The notes: generated by a model not told the origin, from the sequence alone. Positions 8,003 through 16,689 are shown, counted from the stretch's first letter. The stretch is 38,730 bases of DNA from Myxococcales bacterium UBA1238 (GCA_002309015.1 DBWM01000052.1:3779-42508); one strand, 5' to 3'. Numbers and translations are program-made.

Positions 8003-8472
8003 CGGGGGGCTCCGCTCGGCATGATTTGGGGCAGCGATTTTTGGAGCGCATCGATCCCCGGCGCGTAGAACTGCCCGCGCGCCTTGCGAATCTGGATTTT
8101 GCCGCTTTTGGGCCAGAAGCGAATCTGCTCGCCCTGAATCAGATTTTGTCCCTGCGAAACCTTCGGCGATTCGAGCAGGGTGAGCAGATCCTCGCTGGCC
8201 TGGTATTGAGCGCGCCCTGCGGTGATGCGGAGATCGCCCTTGTTCAGCTCCACCTGGCCCTGAAGCTCGAGATCGGTGATGCCTTTTTGTTCGTCGTAAT
8301 GCGCCGTGAGCCGATCGCAGCGGATCGCCAAATCTCCTTGCGTGGCGGTGACTTGTCCGCTGAATTGTGCGCTCTTCCGGGATTGCGAGAGCTCGAGTTC
8401 CTGAGCCTCGATATGGAAGACCGGCGGAGGCGGGGAAAAGAAAGCGATGAGGGCCCAAAGAATTGAAATCAT
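7999..8472 (-). CDS. lptA: LptA/OstA-domain periplasmic LPS transport protein
   Basis: Short periplasmic bridge protein of 157 residues (MISILWAL...). It has one N-terminal hydrophobic segment followed by a beta-jellyroll-type repeat pattern: AQFSGQVTATQGDLAI, LQGQVELNKGDLRITAG, GQNLIQGEQIRFW. These are typical of LptA/OstA domains, which form the LPS slide between the membranes. The start at 8472 overlaps the stop of the upstream acyltransferase gene as ATGA; the longer open frame to 8595 adds 41 unrelated residues. LptC has the same fold, so it could be an LptC with a short anchor. LptA is favoured by length and the position before lptB. No separate lptC is seen here. Confidence 0.8.
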   Translation of the reverse strand: MISILWALIAFFSPPPPVFHIEAQELELSQSRKSAQFSGQVTATQGDLAIRCDRLTAHYDEQKGITDLELQGQVELNKGDLRITAGRAQYQASEDLLTLLESPKVSQGQNLIQGEQIRFWPKSGKIQIRKARGQFYAPGIDALQKSLPQIMPSGAPR

Positions 8473-9302
8473 GGATGTTTTCTTTCCTTCCAGCGGTCGT
8501 GGTTCCAGACCCATTGTTCGGGCGTCTGCCGGATGAGCGCTTCGGCTCGGCGCGTCGCCTGCTCGAGGGCATTTTGGGGGCAAAGCGGTTCGCATTGCAC
8601 AAGATATCGACCGTCGGGCTGTCGCTGGTTCCAGAGCAGGCAGGGATCGGCCCCCGACAGCCGGATCATGCGTTCAAAGCTGAGCGAGACGGGGGCATCA
8701 TGGCCGAAAAAGGGCAGTTTGCGGCTGCGCTCATCGGTGGATTGGTCGATGAACATCAGAAGCAGCTGATTTTGTTGAAGGGCGCGCAGTGAGGATCGGG
8801 CTCCACCCTGGGGATAATGGATCTGTATCCCCGAATCCTTCCGTTTTTTTTGAAGAAATCGAAAGATGGGGCCTGTTTGGGCATGGGCCGCAATGGCGTG
8901 AACGGCTGTGATCCGGGCGATCGCTGCGCCCATGAGCTCCCAATGTCCCAGATGCAGGCAGGCAGCCAGGCGCGGACGGGGAGATCGGAGCATCTCCAGA
9001 ACCTGAGGGCTCAATTGCACGAGTGGCAAGGCCTTATGACTTTGCACGAGCTCCAGAACGCGCTGGCCCATATCGGCCATATACGCAAAAGACGAGAGAT
9101 CTTTTTGAAGTCCGGCGTAGTCGATCTGCCGTTGAACCTGCTTTCGCAGCCTGAAAGCGAAGAGCGCGATCGAGCGACCGAGGATCCGACCGAGAAGTTG
9201 CGTCGCTTTGAGCGGCAGACAGGCGATCACCGCAAAAAGAAGGCGCAGGCACAGCCAGAGCAGGCCATGTCGCAGGCGTCTCGTCCTTTGGCGCAGGGTC
9301 AT
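8469..9302 (-). CDS. LpxL/HtrB-type lipid A lauroyl acyltransferase-like protein
   Basis: Membrane-associated acyltransferase of 277 residues of the lysophospholipid/lipid A acyltransferase family. It has an N-terminal hydrophobic helix (LLWLCLRLLFAVIACLPL). The catalytic H-x4-E motif is in HLGHWELMG (H117, E122). Later conserved segments are LLLMFIDQSTDE and the C-terminal PEQWVWNHDRWK. Such enzymes add secondary acyl chains to Kdo-lipid A, which suits its position between kdsA and lptA. Which acyl chain it transfers cannot be told. Both ends overlap neighbours by ATGA. Confidence 0.87.
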   Translation of the reverse strand: MTLRQRTRRLRHGLLWLCLRLLFAVIACLPLKATQLLGRILGRSIALFAFRLRKQVQRQIDYAGLQKDLSSFAYMADMGQRVLELVQSHKALPLVQLSPQVLEMLRSPRPRLAACLHLGHWELMGAAIARITAVHAIAAHAQTGPIFRFLQKKRKDSGIQIHYPQGGARSSLRALQQNQLLLMFIDQSTDERSRKLPFFGHDAPVSLSFERMIRLSGADPCLLWNQRQPDGRYLVQCEPLCPQNALEQATRRAEALIRQTPEQWVWNHDRWKERKHP

Positions 9303-10093
9303 GGGGCAAGCTCGCGGCGTTTTTCATCGATGGCGATCACCTGGTGGGCGATGCGATCAAATTCCTGGAACGAGAGCTGCGTGGCGGAGTCGCTTTTGGC
9401 ATTTTGGGGGGAAGGGTGCAGTTCGGCATAGAGACCATCGATCCCGACGGCGGCAGCGGCCCTTGCAAGGGGAGCACAGAAGGATCGCGTGCCGCCGGTC
9501 TCGCCTCCTGTGGGGGTCTGGAGGGAATGCGTGCAGTCGAAGAGCACTGGAGCGCCGGTGGCCTTCATCCAGATCAGGCTTCGAGGGTCGAACACCAGAT
9601 CTCCATAGCCAAAACAACTGCCGCGTTCGGTCAGCCAGGTTTGTGAACCCGACTTCTGAAGCAGGTAAAGGGCGCGCTTCGGGTCGAGGAACTGGCCTCT
9701 TTTGATGTTGACGATGCGTCCTGTGGCGGAAGCGCTCTGAATTAAGTTGGTCTGGCGGCATAAAAAGGCGGGGATCTGCAGAACATCTGCAACGGTTGCG
9801 GCCTCTGCGCATTGTGAAGGCTCGTGCACGTCGGTCAGAACCCACAGCCCCGTTTGTTGGCGCACCTCTGCCAGCCATTCCAGGCCCTGTTGAAGGCCGG
9901 GACCCCTCCAGGCATCGCCGCGGGTTCGGTTCGCTTTGTCGAAACTGGCCTTAAAGATCACGGTGCGTTGCAGGATCCTGGCTTCTTCAGCCAGGAAATG
10001 CGCCGTTTCAAGCATCATCTGCAGGCTTTCCATGCCGCATGGACCTGCAACAAAGAAGAGCTGATCCGCCGGTGGGGGGTAGATGATCGTCAT
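9299..10093 (-). CDS. kdsA: 3-deoxy-8-phosphooctulonate (Kdo-8-P) synthase
   Basis: Aldolase-like enzyme of 264 residues that condenses PEP with arabinose 5-phosphate to give Kdo-8-phosphate. Family signs: FFVAGPCGMES at the start, FKASFDKANRT, LTDVHEPSQ, LTERGSCFGYGDLVFDPRSL, PVLFDCTHSLQ and the C-terminal LHPSPQNAKSDSATQLS. Its ATG overlaps the pyrG stop and its stop overlaps the acyltransferase start. The usual companions kdsD (arabinose-5-P isomerase) and kdsC (Kdo-8-P phosphatase) are not next to it and must be elsewhere or replaced. Confidence 0.95.
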   Translation of the reverse strand: MTIIYPPPADQLFFVAGPCGMESLQMMLETAHFLAEEARILQRTVIFKASFDKANRTRGDAWRGPGLQQGLEWLAEVRQQTGLWVLTDVHEPSQCAEAATVADVLQIPAFLCRQTNLIQSASATGRIVNIKRGQFLDPKRALYLLQKSGSQTWLTERGSCFGYGDLVFDPRSLIWMKATGAPVLFDCTHSLQTPTGGETGGTRSFCAPLARAAAAVGIDGLYAELHPSPQNAKSDSATQLSFQEFDRIAHQVIAIDEKRRELAP

Positions 10094-11700
10094 GACTGCT
10101 TGCAGCGAATGGCGGCAGCGATGAAAGAAGAGAAGAGGGGATGGGGGGCAAAGGGCTTGGACTTGAACTCCGGATGGAACTGACAGCCGATGAACCAGGG
10201 GTGGCTGGGCAATTCGATCATTTCCACCAGCTGTCCATCGGGGGAACAGCCTGAGAACACGAGGCCCTGATCGGCAAAGATCTGGCGGTAGGCGTTATTA
10301 AATTCGTAGCGGTGGCGATGGCGTTCGCTGATCTGCTCCTGTTCGTAAATCTGCGAAGCCAGGCTACCCGGCAGAAGCTTGCAGGGGTAAGCGCCGAGAC
10401 GCATGGATCCTCCCTTGCGATGGATGTCTTTCTGCTCTTCCATCAGGTGGATCACGGGGTTTGGGGTCTCGGTAAATTCCACGGAATTGGCATCTGATAT
10501 GCCGCAGACGTTGCGTGCAAACTCGATGACCGCCACCTGAAGGCCGAGACAGATGCCAAAAAACGGCAGGCGATGCTCCCTTGCATACCGTACAGCCGCG
10601 ATCTTGCCCTCGATACCGCGCTGCCCAAAGCCGCCGGGGACCAATATCGCGTCTGCGCCGTCGAGTAGAGGGGCGGCACCCTTGGCTTCTATTTCTTCGC
10701 TGTCGATGTATCTCAGATCAACCTTGGCGTTGTTCGAGAATCCACCGTGCTTTAACGCTTCATGCAGGGACTTGTACGCGTCCACAAGGTCTACATACTT
10801 GCCGACAATGGCCACTGTCACGCGTTTGGTCGTGTGATCCAGCGCGTCAACGATCTTCTTCCACGATTCCAAATGGGGTTCACCGGTCCACATATCGAGT
10901 TGATCGATGATCAAAGCATCGAGACCTTCCCGATGGAGCATGAGCGGAACGGCGTAAATGCTCTGTGCATCCTGACAGGTGACGACCGATTCGGGGCGAA
11001 GGTTGCAGAACAGACCGATCTTGGCCTTCATCTCGTTGGAGATCGGGCGATCACAGCGGGCGACGATGATATCGGGCTGAATGCCGATCTCTCTCAGGCT
11101 GCGGACGGAATGTTGCGTGGGTTTGGTCTTCAGTTCACCGGAGGTGGGGATGTAGGGCACGAGCGTGACGTGGATGTTGATCGCGTTTCCTATGCCTTCC
11201 TCAACCTTCAGTTGTCGCAATGCTTCAAGGAAGGGGAGGGATTCGATGTCGCCGATGGTACCGCCAATTTCGGTGATCACCACATCGCATTGCTGGGATC
11301 CACGCCTGATGAAGGATTTGATCTCATCGGTGACGTGGGGAATGACCTGTACCGTCGCACCCAGATAATCTCCCCGGCGTTCCTTCTCGATCACCGTCGC
11401 GTATACCCGGCCTGTGGTGATGTTATTCATCCTCGACATGGCGGCATGGGTAAATCTTTCGTAATGGCCCAGGTCCAAATCGGTCTCAGTGCCATCATCG
11501 GTGACGAAGACTTCGCCATGTTGCAGCGGATTCATGGTGCCCGGATCGACGTTGACGTAAGGATCGAGCTTTAAATGGGTGACCGTAAGCCCGCGAGCCT
11601 CGAGTAACGCGCCGACAGAGGCGGCCACGATGCCCTTACCGACCGATGACACGACGCCACCGGTGACAAAAATATGTTTGGTCGTACGTTTTTGTCTCAT
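10090..11700 (-). CDS. pyrG: CTP synthase
   Basis: Glutamine-dependent CTP synthase, 536 residues. The synthetase domain starts with KHIFVTGGVVSSVGKGIVAA (cut here at VTGGVVSSVGKGI). The C-terminal class I glutaminase domain has ILVPGGFGQRG, the nucleophile motif FFGICLGLQ and QFHPEFKS. I chose the ATG at 11700, which overlaps the kdsB stop as ATGA like the other junctions here; an in-frame start at 11730 would overlap kdsB further. CTP is needed by KdsB for activating Kdo, so its place between kdsB and kdsA makes sense and is common in related bacteria. Confidence 0.97.
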   Translation of the reverse strand: MRQKRTTKHIFVTGGVVSSVGKGIVAASVGALLEARGLTVTHLKLDPYVNVDPGTMNPLQHGEVFVTDDGTETDLDLGHYERFTHAAMSRMNNITTGRVYATVIEKERRGDYLGATVQVIPHVTDEIKSFIRRGSQQCDVVITEIGGTIGDIESLPFLEALRQLKVEEGIGNAINIHVTLVPYIPTSGELKTKPTQHSVRSLREIGIQPDIIVARCDRPISNEMKAKIGLFCNLRPESVVTCQDAQSIYAVPLMLHREGLDALIIDQLDMWTGEPHLESWKKIVDALDHTTKRVTVAIVGKYVDLVDAYKSLHEALKHGGFSNNAKVDLRYIDSEEIEAKGAAPLLDGADAILVPGGFGQRGIEGKIAAVRYAREHRLPFFGICLGLQVAVIEFARNVCGISDANSVEFTETPNPVIHLMEEQKDIHRKGGSMRLGAYPCKLLPGSLASQIYEQEQISERHRHRYEFNNAYRQIFADQGLVFSGCSPDGQLVEMIELPSHPWFIGCQFHPEFKSKPFAPHPLFSSFIAAAIRCKQS

Positions 11701-12437
11701 GATGGATGCCTTTCGTGCATTTGATCCCACCTGATCTGCGCAAGCTGCAGGTCCTCAGGCGTATTGACGCTCATATACGAGCCGTTCACCTCTGCAACCG
11801 CGATTTTGTAGCCGGCATAAAGCCAGGAGAGCTGTTCCAGATTTTCGCGCAAAGCCAGGGGACCCTTTGGACAATGCGCCAGCTGAAGCAAGGTTTGTAG
11901 CCTGAACCCGTAGATCCCGATGTGAAGCTGACCGGGGATCGGGGCTCTCGAAAAATAGAGGGCGTTCTGATGGCGATCGCAGACCACCTTCACGGCCGAT
12001 GGGTTTAAAAGATCCTGCTCAGAAATGGGCGTACTGAGCGTAGCGATCGATGCGCCCTGCTTTAAAAGGGCGATCACCGAAGAAAGGGCCGCCTCATCCA
12101 GAAAAGGCTCGTCGCCCTGGATGTTGAGCACGAGATCTTCATCGCAGAGTTCACCTCTTTTTTTAAAGAGCGCTGCGGCTGCCGCCACCCGCTCCGTGCC
12201 CGACTGAAAGTTCCCCTTCATGATGAGCGCCTGCCCTCTGCGACTCCAGAGCGCATCGCAGATTTCTTCGGAATCTGAAACCACCATCACCGAAGAAAGC
12301 AGCCCCGTATTTTGCGCCGCAAGATAGGTCTGCCAGATGAGGGGGGCATCTCCGATCGGTAAAAGCGGCTTGTTCGGCAGTCGCTTTGACTCAAGTCTTG
12401 CGGGGATAAAGCCCCATATCTTTGGATCCTGCAACAT
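11697..12437 (-). CDS. kdsB: 3-deoxy-manno-octulosonate cytidylyltransferase (CMP-Kdo synthetase)
   Basis: Activates Kdo with CTP for transfer to lipid A; 246 residues, normal length. Motifs are FIPARLESKRLPNKPLL at the N-terminus, LVLNIQGDEPFLD, YFSRAPIP, HIGIYGFR, LEQLSWLYAGYKI and VNTPEDL near the C-terminus. It begins 9 bases after the lysC stop with no clear ribosome-binding site, so translation may depend on upstream reading. It heads the chain of ATGA-coupled envelope genes. Confidence 0.95.
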   Translation of the reverse strand: MLQDPKIWGFIPARLESKRLPNKPLLPIGDAPLIWQTYLAAQNTGLLSSVMVVSDSEEICDALWSRRGQALIMKGNFQSGTERVAAAAALFKKRGELCDEDLVLNIQGDEPFLDEAALSSVIALLKQGASIATLSTPISEQDLLNPSAVKVVCDRHQNALYFSRAPIPGQLHIGIYGFRLQTLLQLAHCPKGPLALRENLEQLSWLYAGYKIAVAEVNGSYMSVNTPEDLQLAQIRWDQMHERHPS

Positions 12438-12446
12438 CTTTTGGGT

Positions 12447-13613
12447 TCAATCGGCCTGCTTTGGGCAAAGGACATTGTGAAGCGCAAGCACGAGCGCATC
12501 TGCACGGTTGGAGGGGACCAGCCATGCGAGCCGGCTTTGCTCGTGAATCTGAAGATAGGGTTCGATCCCAAGGCTCTGAAGGCAGGCCCTCGCCTTGTTG
12601 GCCATAGGTGGCGTCGATCGGAGCGAGCGGCCAACGACTGTGACGAGCTTCAGATCTTCGCGCAAAGTCCCGAGAGCGAGCAGTTGCTGCTTCAATTTGG
12701 GGTCGTGAACGTTCAGTGACGGGATGAGGGCAAAGAATTTTTGGCCGAGGGTGAAGACCTGCGCATCGCCTGCCCCGTGTGCCACCAAAAGATCGTCGAG
12801 TGCATCGAAGTTGATGCCCTCTCCCTGCAGGATCCAAAGCCCCGGATGGGCGGTTACGGCCAGAACCCTCGGGCAGCAGAGTCCCCCTGTCTGACGGATC
12901 GAGGTACCTGGACGGCGTTCCTTGGTGGCAGAACAGCGGATCTCGATGTTTTCCCGCCGTGCCCATTCGACGGCCTCGGCATTTAAGACCTTGGCTCCCG
13001 CATCTGCGAGGCGCTGCATATCGCTGTAATCCATCTCATCGATGCGGTGCGCTTCGGGCACAACGCGCGGATCAGCGCTGTACACGCCGTCCACATCGGA
13101 ACAGATCTCTGCGTAATCGGCATTTAACGCCGCCGCCAAAGCGACCGCTGTCGTATCGGATCCCCCTCTCCCTAAGCTCGTGATCTCCAGTTCTTCGGAG
13201 ACACCCTGGAATCCCGCCACGATCACGATCTGTCCTTCGTCCAATGCCTTCTGAATCCGGAGCGGGGTAACGCGGATGATCCGCGCGTCGGTATGGTTAT
13301 TGGTGGTGATGATCCCGCTTTGTGATCCGGTGAAGGAGACAGACGGGCAGCCCAAATCATGGATCGCCATCGAAAGCAGCGACATCGAAATGCGCTCACC
13401 CACCGTTAACAGCATGTCGAGCTCGCGTGTCTCGGGATTGTTGCTGACGCTTGCGGCGAGAGCGAGCAACTGATCGGTGGTTTTCCCCATGGCTGAGACG
13501 ACGACCACCACTTTGTGGCCTTCCTTAAAGGTCTCAACTACCCGTTTGGCCACATGCCGAATGTGATCGGGCGTAGATAACGAGCTGCCCCCGTATTTTT
13601 GAACGATGATCAT
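12447..13613 (-). CDS. lysC: Aspartate kinase
   Basis: First enzyme of the aspartate pathway (lysine, threonine, methionine, diaminopimelate), 388 residues. The kinase domain is clear: VQKYGGSSLSTPDHI, FTGSQSGIITT, SLGRGGSDTTAVALA, EICSDVDGVYSADPR. The C-terminal third holds tandem ACT-type regulatory domains. Its VTVVGRSLRS and VPSNRADALVLALHNVL parts are recognisable, while GEGINFDALDDLL differs from the common pattern, so feedback properties may differ. It has a good ribosome-binding site (AGAAGG close to the ATG). Its place directly upstream of kdsB is unusual and may reflect shared demand for cell-wall and envelope precursors, which is only an inference. Confidence 0.94.
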   Translation of the reverse strand: MIIVQKYGGSSLSTPDHIRHVAKRVVETFKEGHKVVVVVSAMGKTTDQLLALAASVSNNPETRELDMLLTVGERISMSLLSMAIHDLGCPSVSFTGSQSGIITTNNHTDARIIRVTPLRIQKALDEGQIVIVAGFQGVSEELEITSLGRGGSDTTAVALAAALNADYAEICSDVDGVYSADPRVVPEAHRIDEMDYSDMQRLADAGAKVLNAEAVEWARRENIEIRCSATKERRPGTSIRQTGGLCCPRVLAVTAHPGLWILQGEGINFDALDDLLVAHGAGDAQVFTLGQKFFALIPSLNVHDPKLKQQLLALGTLREDLKLVTVVGRSLRSTPPMANKARACLQSLGIEPYLQIHEQSRLAWLVPSNRADALVLALHNVLCPKQAD

Positions 13614-13646
13614 CCTTCTGTTTCTCCCAATGCGGTCGTTTGTTCT

Positions 13647-13883
13647 CTAAAAGATCGGTTGTTGACCCTCGGTTATGGTTAAAAAAATTCGATGCGTTGC
13701 AGCGTGATCCGAAGAAAAGGCCTGTTCCGTTTCTGCGCGATCGCTCCGCCTGAGCGGTGATGGTCGTGAATCTTTTAAAAATTCCTTCATGGTTCTTAAG
13801 ATCGAAGCGCTCTTCCCCAAAAGAAGTGACCTTAACCGCCTGTCATGGTCTATTCTGCTGCGTTGGAACGATCGGATCCTCAT
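13647..13883 (-). CDS. Hypothetical small ORF upstream of lysC (weak)
   Basis: Possible 78-residue basic protein without a recognisable domain, signal peptide or membrane segment. The only support is position: its ATG overlaps the stop of the ORF before it as ATGA, the same junction style used by the genes downstream, and it ends 33 bases before lysC. No convincing ribosome-binding site is seen. Part of its sequence resembles part of the preceding ORF at DNA level, so the stretch may just be decayed repeat DNA or an untranslated leader. Confidence 0.2.
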   Translation of the reverse strand: MRIRSFQRSRIDHDRRLRSLLLGKSASILRTMKEFLKDSRPSPLRRSDRAETEQAFSSDHAATHRIFLTITEGQQPIF

Positions 13884-14200
13884 GAGATGGCCTGATTTGA
13901 TGAAAATCTTCTGCCGGCCATCGCAGGATCGCTCCGCTTTAACAGAAAAGTTCTCGCCTCTTCTGCGGTGATGGGTCGAACTTCTGAAGATGAATCGGCC
14001 TCAACCGGCCATGCCTGCGACTTTTCTTTCAAAAGATCGGGCCTCTCCTCTGGTGAAGCTTCGTTTTTATAAAAAAGATCCCTCTCGATCCTGTCGCCAT
14101 CGACGCTTTGACTTGCTGTGCCTGAAACCCTTCCGCCGGAACCTGCGGTTTGCATCCTTTTGAAGCCTGGGGTTACGTTGGGCGCGCGGGTTGCGTTCAT
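13880..14200 (-). CDS. Hypothetical small ORF upstream of lysC (weak)
   Basis: Possible 106-residue hydrophilic protein, unrecognised. It has a glycine/serine-rich start and a charged C-terminal half (EERPDLLKEKSQAWP, EEARTFLLKRSDP). There is no signal peptide, no membrane segment and no clear ribosome-binding site. It is listed because it occupies most of a 636-base gap and overlaps the next ORF by ATGA. It may equally be chance open frame in the leader region of the lysC operon. The ugd gene starts divergently 49 bases away. Confidence 0.22.
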   Translation of the reverse strand: MNATRAPNVTPGFKRMQTAGSGGRVSGTASQSVDGDRIERDLFYKNEASPEERPDLLKEKSQAWPVEADSSSEVRPITAEEARTFLLKRSDPAMAGRRFSSNQAIS

Positions 14201-14249
14201 GGGGGATTCTGTTTTACAAGAGCGCCCTTTTCATCCATGAGGGATAAAG

Positions 14250-15611
14250 ATGCGCATCACGGTCATTGGTAGCGGTTACGTGGGCCTGGTTGTGGGAGCT
14301 TGCCTCTCCGACGTGGGCAATCAGGTCGTTTGTGCCGATATTGACGAGCAAAAGGTGCAACGCCTGAAGCGCGCGGAGGTGCCTTTTTTTGAACCCGGCC
14401 TCTCCGACATTGTGCGACGCAACCTGGACGCGCGGCGATTGCAGTTTACGAGCGATGTGAACGAAGCCTGTCGCGCGGGGGCGGTGATTTTTATTGCGGT
14501 GGGCACGCCTCAGGGCGACGACGGCTCCGCTGAACTCCGTTACGTGAAGGCGGTTGCAGAGACGATCGGCGAATGCCTGAAGAGCGGCGAAAACGTGCTG
14601 GTCGATGGACAAAAGATCATCCTGACCAAATCGACGGTTCCCGTCGGCACCACGGAACAGATTTCGAAGATCATTGGGCAAAACGCGCAAATCCCCTATG
14701 TTTGCTGCTCGAATCCCGAGTTTTTGAAAGAAGGAGACGCGGTCAACGATTTTGTCAAGCCCGATCGCGTGGTGATCGGGACGCCTGCAGGCGATGCGGG
14801 CCAGAAAGCACGGGCGGTGCTGCGCGAATTGTACGAACCCTTCTGCCGCACCCACGACCGCATGCTGTTCATGGACGTCTATTCGAGCGAGATGACCAAA
14901 TATGCAGCCAACGCCCTCCTCGCAACGAAGATCTCGTTTATGAACGATCTCGCGTGCTTGGCGGAGCGCGTAGGGGCCGACATCGAATGCGTGCGTCAGG
15001 GCATCGGCGCGGATCCGCGCATCGGCTACTCGTTTTTGTTCCCCGGCACCGGCTACGGCGGGTCCTGTTTCCCGAAGGATGTGCGCGCGCTCACGTTTAC
15101 GGCGAACCAAATGCAGCATCCGTTGCGGATTCTGGAAGCGGTGGAAGCGGTCAACGCCGATCAGAAGCAGATTTTGCTGAAGAAAGTGCTCGCTCATTTT
15201 GGAAACGACGTGAAAGGCAAGCGGTTTGCGGTGTGGGGACTGGCCTTTAAGCCGCGCACCGACGATATGCGCTATGCGCCCGCCATCGATTTGATCGAAG
15301 GTTTATGCGCGGCAGGGGCCGAAATTTACGCCAACGATCCCGAAGCGATGGAAAATGCGGCGCGGATCTTTGCGCATCTGGGCTCTGCGGTGAAGCTTTG
15401 CGACGATCCCTACGCTTGCCTCGAGGGTGCGGACGCGCTCTGCGTGGTGACCGAATGGAACCAGTTCCGCCGACCCGATTTTGAGGTGATCCAATCGAAG
15501 TTAAAGGCGCCTCTGGTTTTCGACGGCCGCAACCTCTACGATCCGGAACGCATGAAAAATCGCGGGTTTACCTATTACGCGATCGGTCGCGGTCAGGCCT
15601 TGCCCGTGTGA
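14250..15611 (+). CDS. ugd: UDP-glucose 6-dehydrogenase
   Basis: Oxidises UDP-glucose to UDP-glucuronate with NAD; 453 residues. The Rossmann motif is at the N-terminus (ITVIGSGYVGLVVGACLSD), then IAVGTPQGDDGSA, KSTVPVGT, NPEFLKEGDAV, EMTKYAANALLATKISFMN and the catalytic cysteine C273 in GYGGSCFPKD. The C-terminal UDP-binding domain has LAFKPRTDDMRYAPAI. A ribosome-binding site (GAGGGA) lies just before the ATG. It converges with an NDP-sugar epimerase that probably uses its product. Uronic acids made this way feed capsule, exopolysaccharide or LPS. Confidence 0.96.
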   Translation: MRITVIGSGYVGLVVGACLSDVGNQVVCADIDEQKVQRLKRAEVPFFEPGLSDIVRRNLDARRLQFTSDVNEACRAGAVIFIAVGTPQGDDGSAELRYVKAVAETIGECLKSGENVLVDGQKIILTKSTVPVGTTEQISKIIGQNAQIPYVCCSNPEFLKEGDAVNDFVKPDRVVIGTPAGDAGQKARAVLRELYEPFCRTHDRMLFMDVYSSEMTKYAANALLATKISFMNDLACLAERVGADIECVRQGIGADPRIGYSFLFPGTGYGGSCFPKDVRALTFTANQMQHPLRILEAVEAVNADQKQILLKKVLAHFGNDVKGKRFAVWGLAFKPRTDDMRYAPAIDLIEGLCAAGAEIYANDPEAMENAARIFAHLGSAVKLCDDPYACLEGADALCVVTEWNQFRRPDFEVIQSKLKAPLVFDGRNLYDPERMKNRGFTYYAIGRGQALPV

Positions 15612-16567
15612 TCCGCCAGGCCTTGCCCCGCCTTAAACCATTCTGCAAAGCGCGAAAGCCCCTCCTGCATGCTCACCTTCGGGTGATAATCCAATAATCT
15701 TGAAGCCTTGGCCGTACTCGCGAAGGTGCGCGTTACGTCGCCCGGCTTTGTGGGCTCAAAGCGGATTTCGGGCGTGATGCCCATCGCCTCACCCAGCATC
15801 AGCACCAGCTGATCCAGCCGCGTGGGCGTTGAGTTTCCCAAGTTGACGATTTCAAAGCCGTTTACGCGATCGATGGCTGAGAGAATGCCGTCGGTGATGT
15901 CGTCGATATAGGTGTAGTCGCGGCTCGTGCTGCCGTCGCCGTAGAGCACGCAGGGCAGGCCCGCCATCATCTGCTTTGCAAAATGATGGATCGCCAGATC
16001 CGGTCGCTGGCGCGGTCCGTAGACCGTAAAAAACCTGAGGGCATAAATGTTTAAGCCGTAGAGGTGATGCCAGACGTGGCAGAGCAGCTCGCCGGCTTTT
16101 TTGCTTGCGGCATAGGGCGAGATCGGAAAATCGACGTTGTCGTCCTCGCAGAAGGGAACCTGCTCGCGATCGCCGTAAACCGAGGAGGAGGAGGCGAAAA
16201 TCACGTGACGGACGCCGTGGGTTCTGCAGGCTTCGAGGATCGCGGCGGTGCCTTCGACGTTGACCCTCTGGTAAAGCAGCGGTTTTTCGATGGAAGGGCG
16301 GACGCCGGCCCATGCGGCCAGATGGACGACGCGATCGGGCTTCGATCGGGCGAAGCATTCGTTAAGGATTTGAGGATCGCAGATGTCGCCTTCGGTGAGA
16401 TGGACGTTTTTTTTCTGGATCAGGTCGAAAAGATTTTGTCGTTTGACGAGCGGCGAATAGTAGTCGTTAAAATTGTCAATGATTTCAACGGCATGGCCCA
16501 AAGAGGCGAGCCTTTCGCAGAGGCTTGAGCCGATGAATCCAGCTCCGCCGGTGACCAGGATGCGCAT
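15593..16567 (-). CDS. NAD-dependent nucleotide-sugar epimerase (UDP-glucuronate 4-epimerase-like)
   Basis: Extended short-chain dehydrogenase/reductase of 324 residues. The NAD-binding motif is MRILVTGGAGFIGSSLCERL (as VTGGAGFIGS), and DNFNDYYSPLVKRQNL is typical of UDP-glucuronate epimerases. The catalytic serine region is FASSSSVYG and the YxxxK motif is YAASKKAGE. RFFTVYGPRQRPDLAIHHF further supports the uronate subgroup. The start is the ATG at 16567 with GAGAGGG upstream; a TTG five codons earlier is less likely. The 3' end overlaps the 3' end of ugd by 19 bases on the other strand. With ugd it would give UDP-galacturonate from UDP-glucose; substrate assignment is inference. Confidence 0.85.
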   Translation of the reverse strand: MRILVTGGAGFIGSSLCERLASLGHAVEIIDNFNDYYSPLVKRQNLFDLIQKKNVHLTEGDICDPQILNECFARSKPDRVVHLAAWAGVRPSIEKPLLYQRVNVEGTAAILEACRTHGVRHVIFASSSSVYGDREQVPFCEDDNVDFPISPYAASKKAGELLCHVWHHLYGLNIYALRFFTVYGPRQRPDLAIHHFAKQMMAGLPCVLYGDGSTSRDYTYIDDITDGILSAIDRVNGFEIVNLGNSTPTRLDQLVLMLGEAMGITPEIRFEPTKPGDVTRTFASTAKASRLLDYHPKVSMQEGLSRFAEWFKAGQGLADHTGKA

Positions 16568-16598
16568 CAAAATCCCTCTCAAAAATGGAATCTGCGCC

Positions 16599-16628
16599 GG
16601 TATAGAAGATTTTTTGTTTCAATGACCA
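16599..16628 (-). promoter_or_regulatory. Possible promoter of the epimerase gene
   Basis: On the minus strand TGGTCA (16623-16628), an 18-base spacer and TATACC (16599-16604), each matching four of six consensus bases. It lies about 30 bases upstream of the epimerase start. The region is AT-rich and the call is modest. Confidence 0.3.
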
Positions 16629-16659
16629 GATTTTCTTTTCAAAAATCACTGTAATTTCG

Positions 16660-16689
16660 TTGACACTGGAAATAATCGGTGAATATTGT
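16660..16689 (+). promoter_or_regulatory. Sigma-70-like promoter of the HU genes
   Basis: A perfect TTGACA (16660-16665) is followed after 18 bases by TATTGT (16684-16689). Transcription would start near 16696, giving a leader of about 55 bases before the first HU gene. Confidence 0.55.

Noticed and set aside
8003..8602. N-terminal extension of the lptB frame (200 residues)
   Set aside because: It covers lptA in another frame, is arginine/serine-rich and not ABC-like. The ATG overlapping the lptA stop is the natural start.
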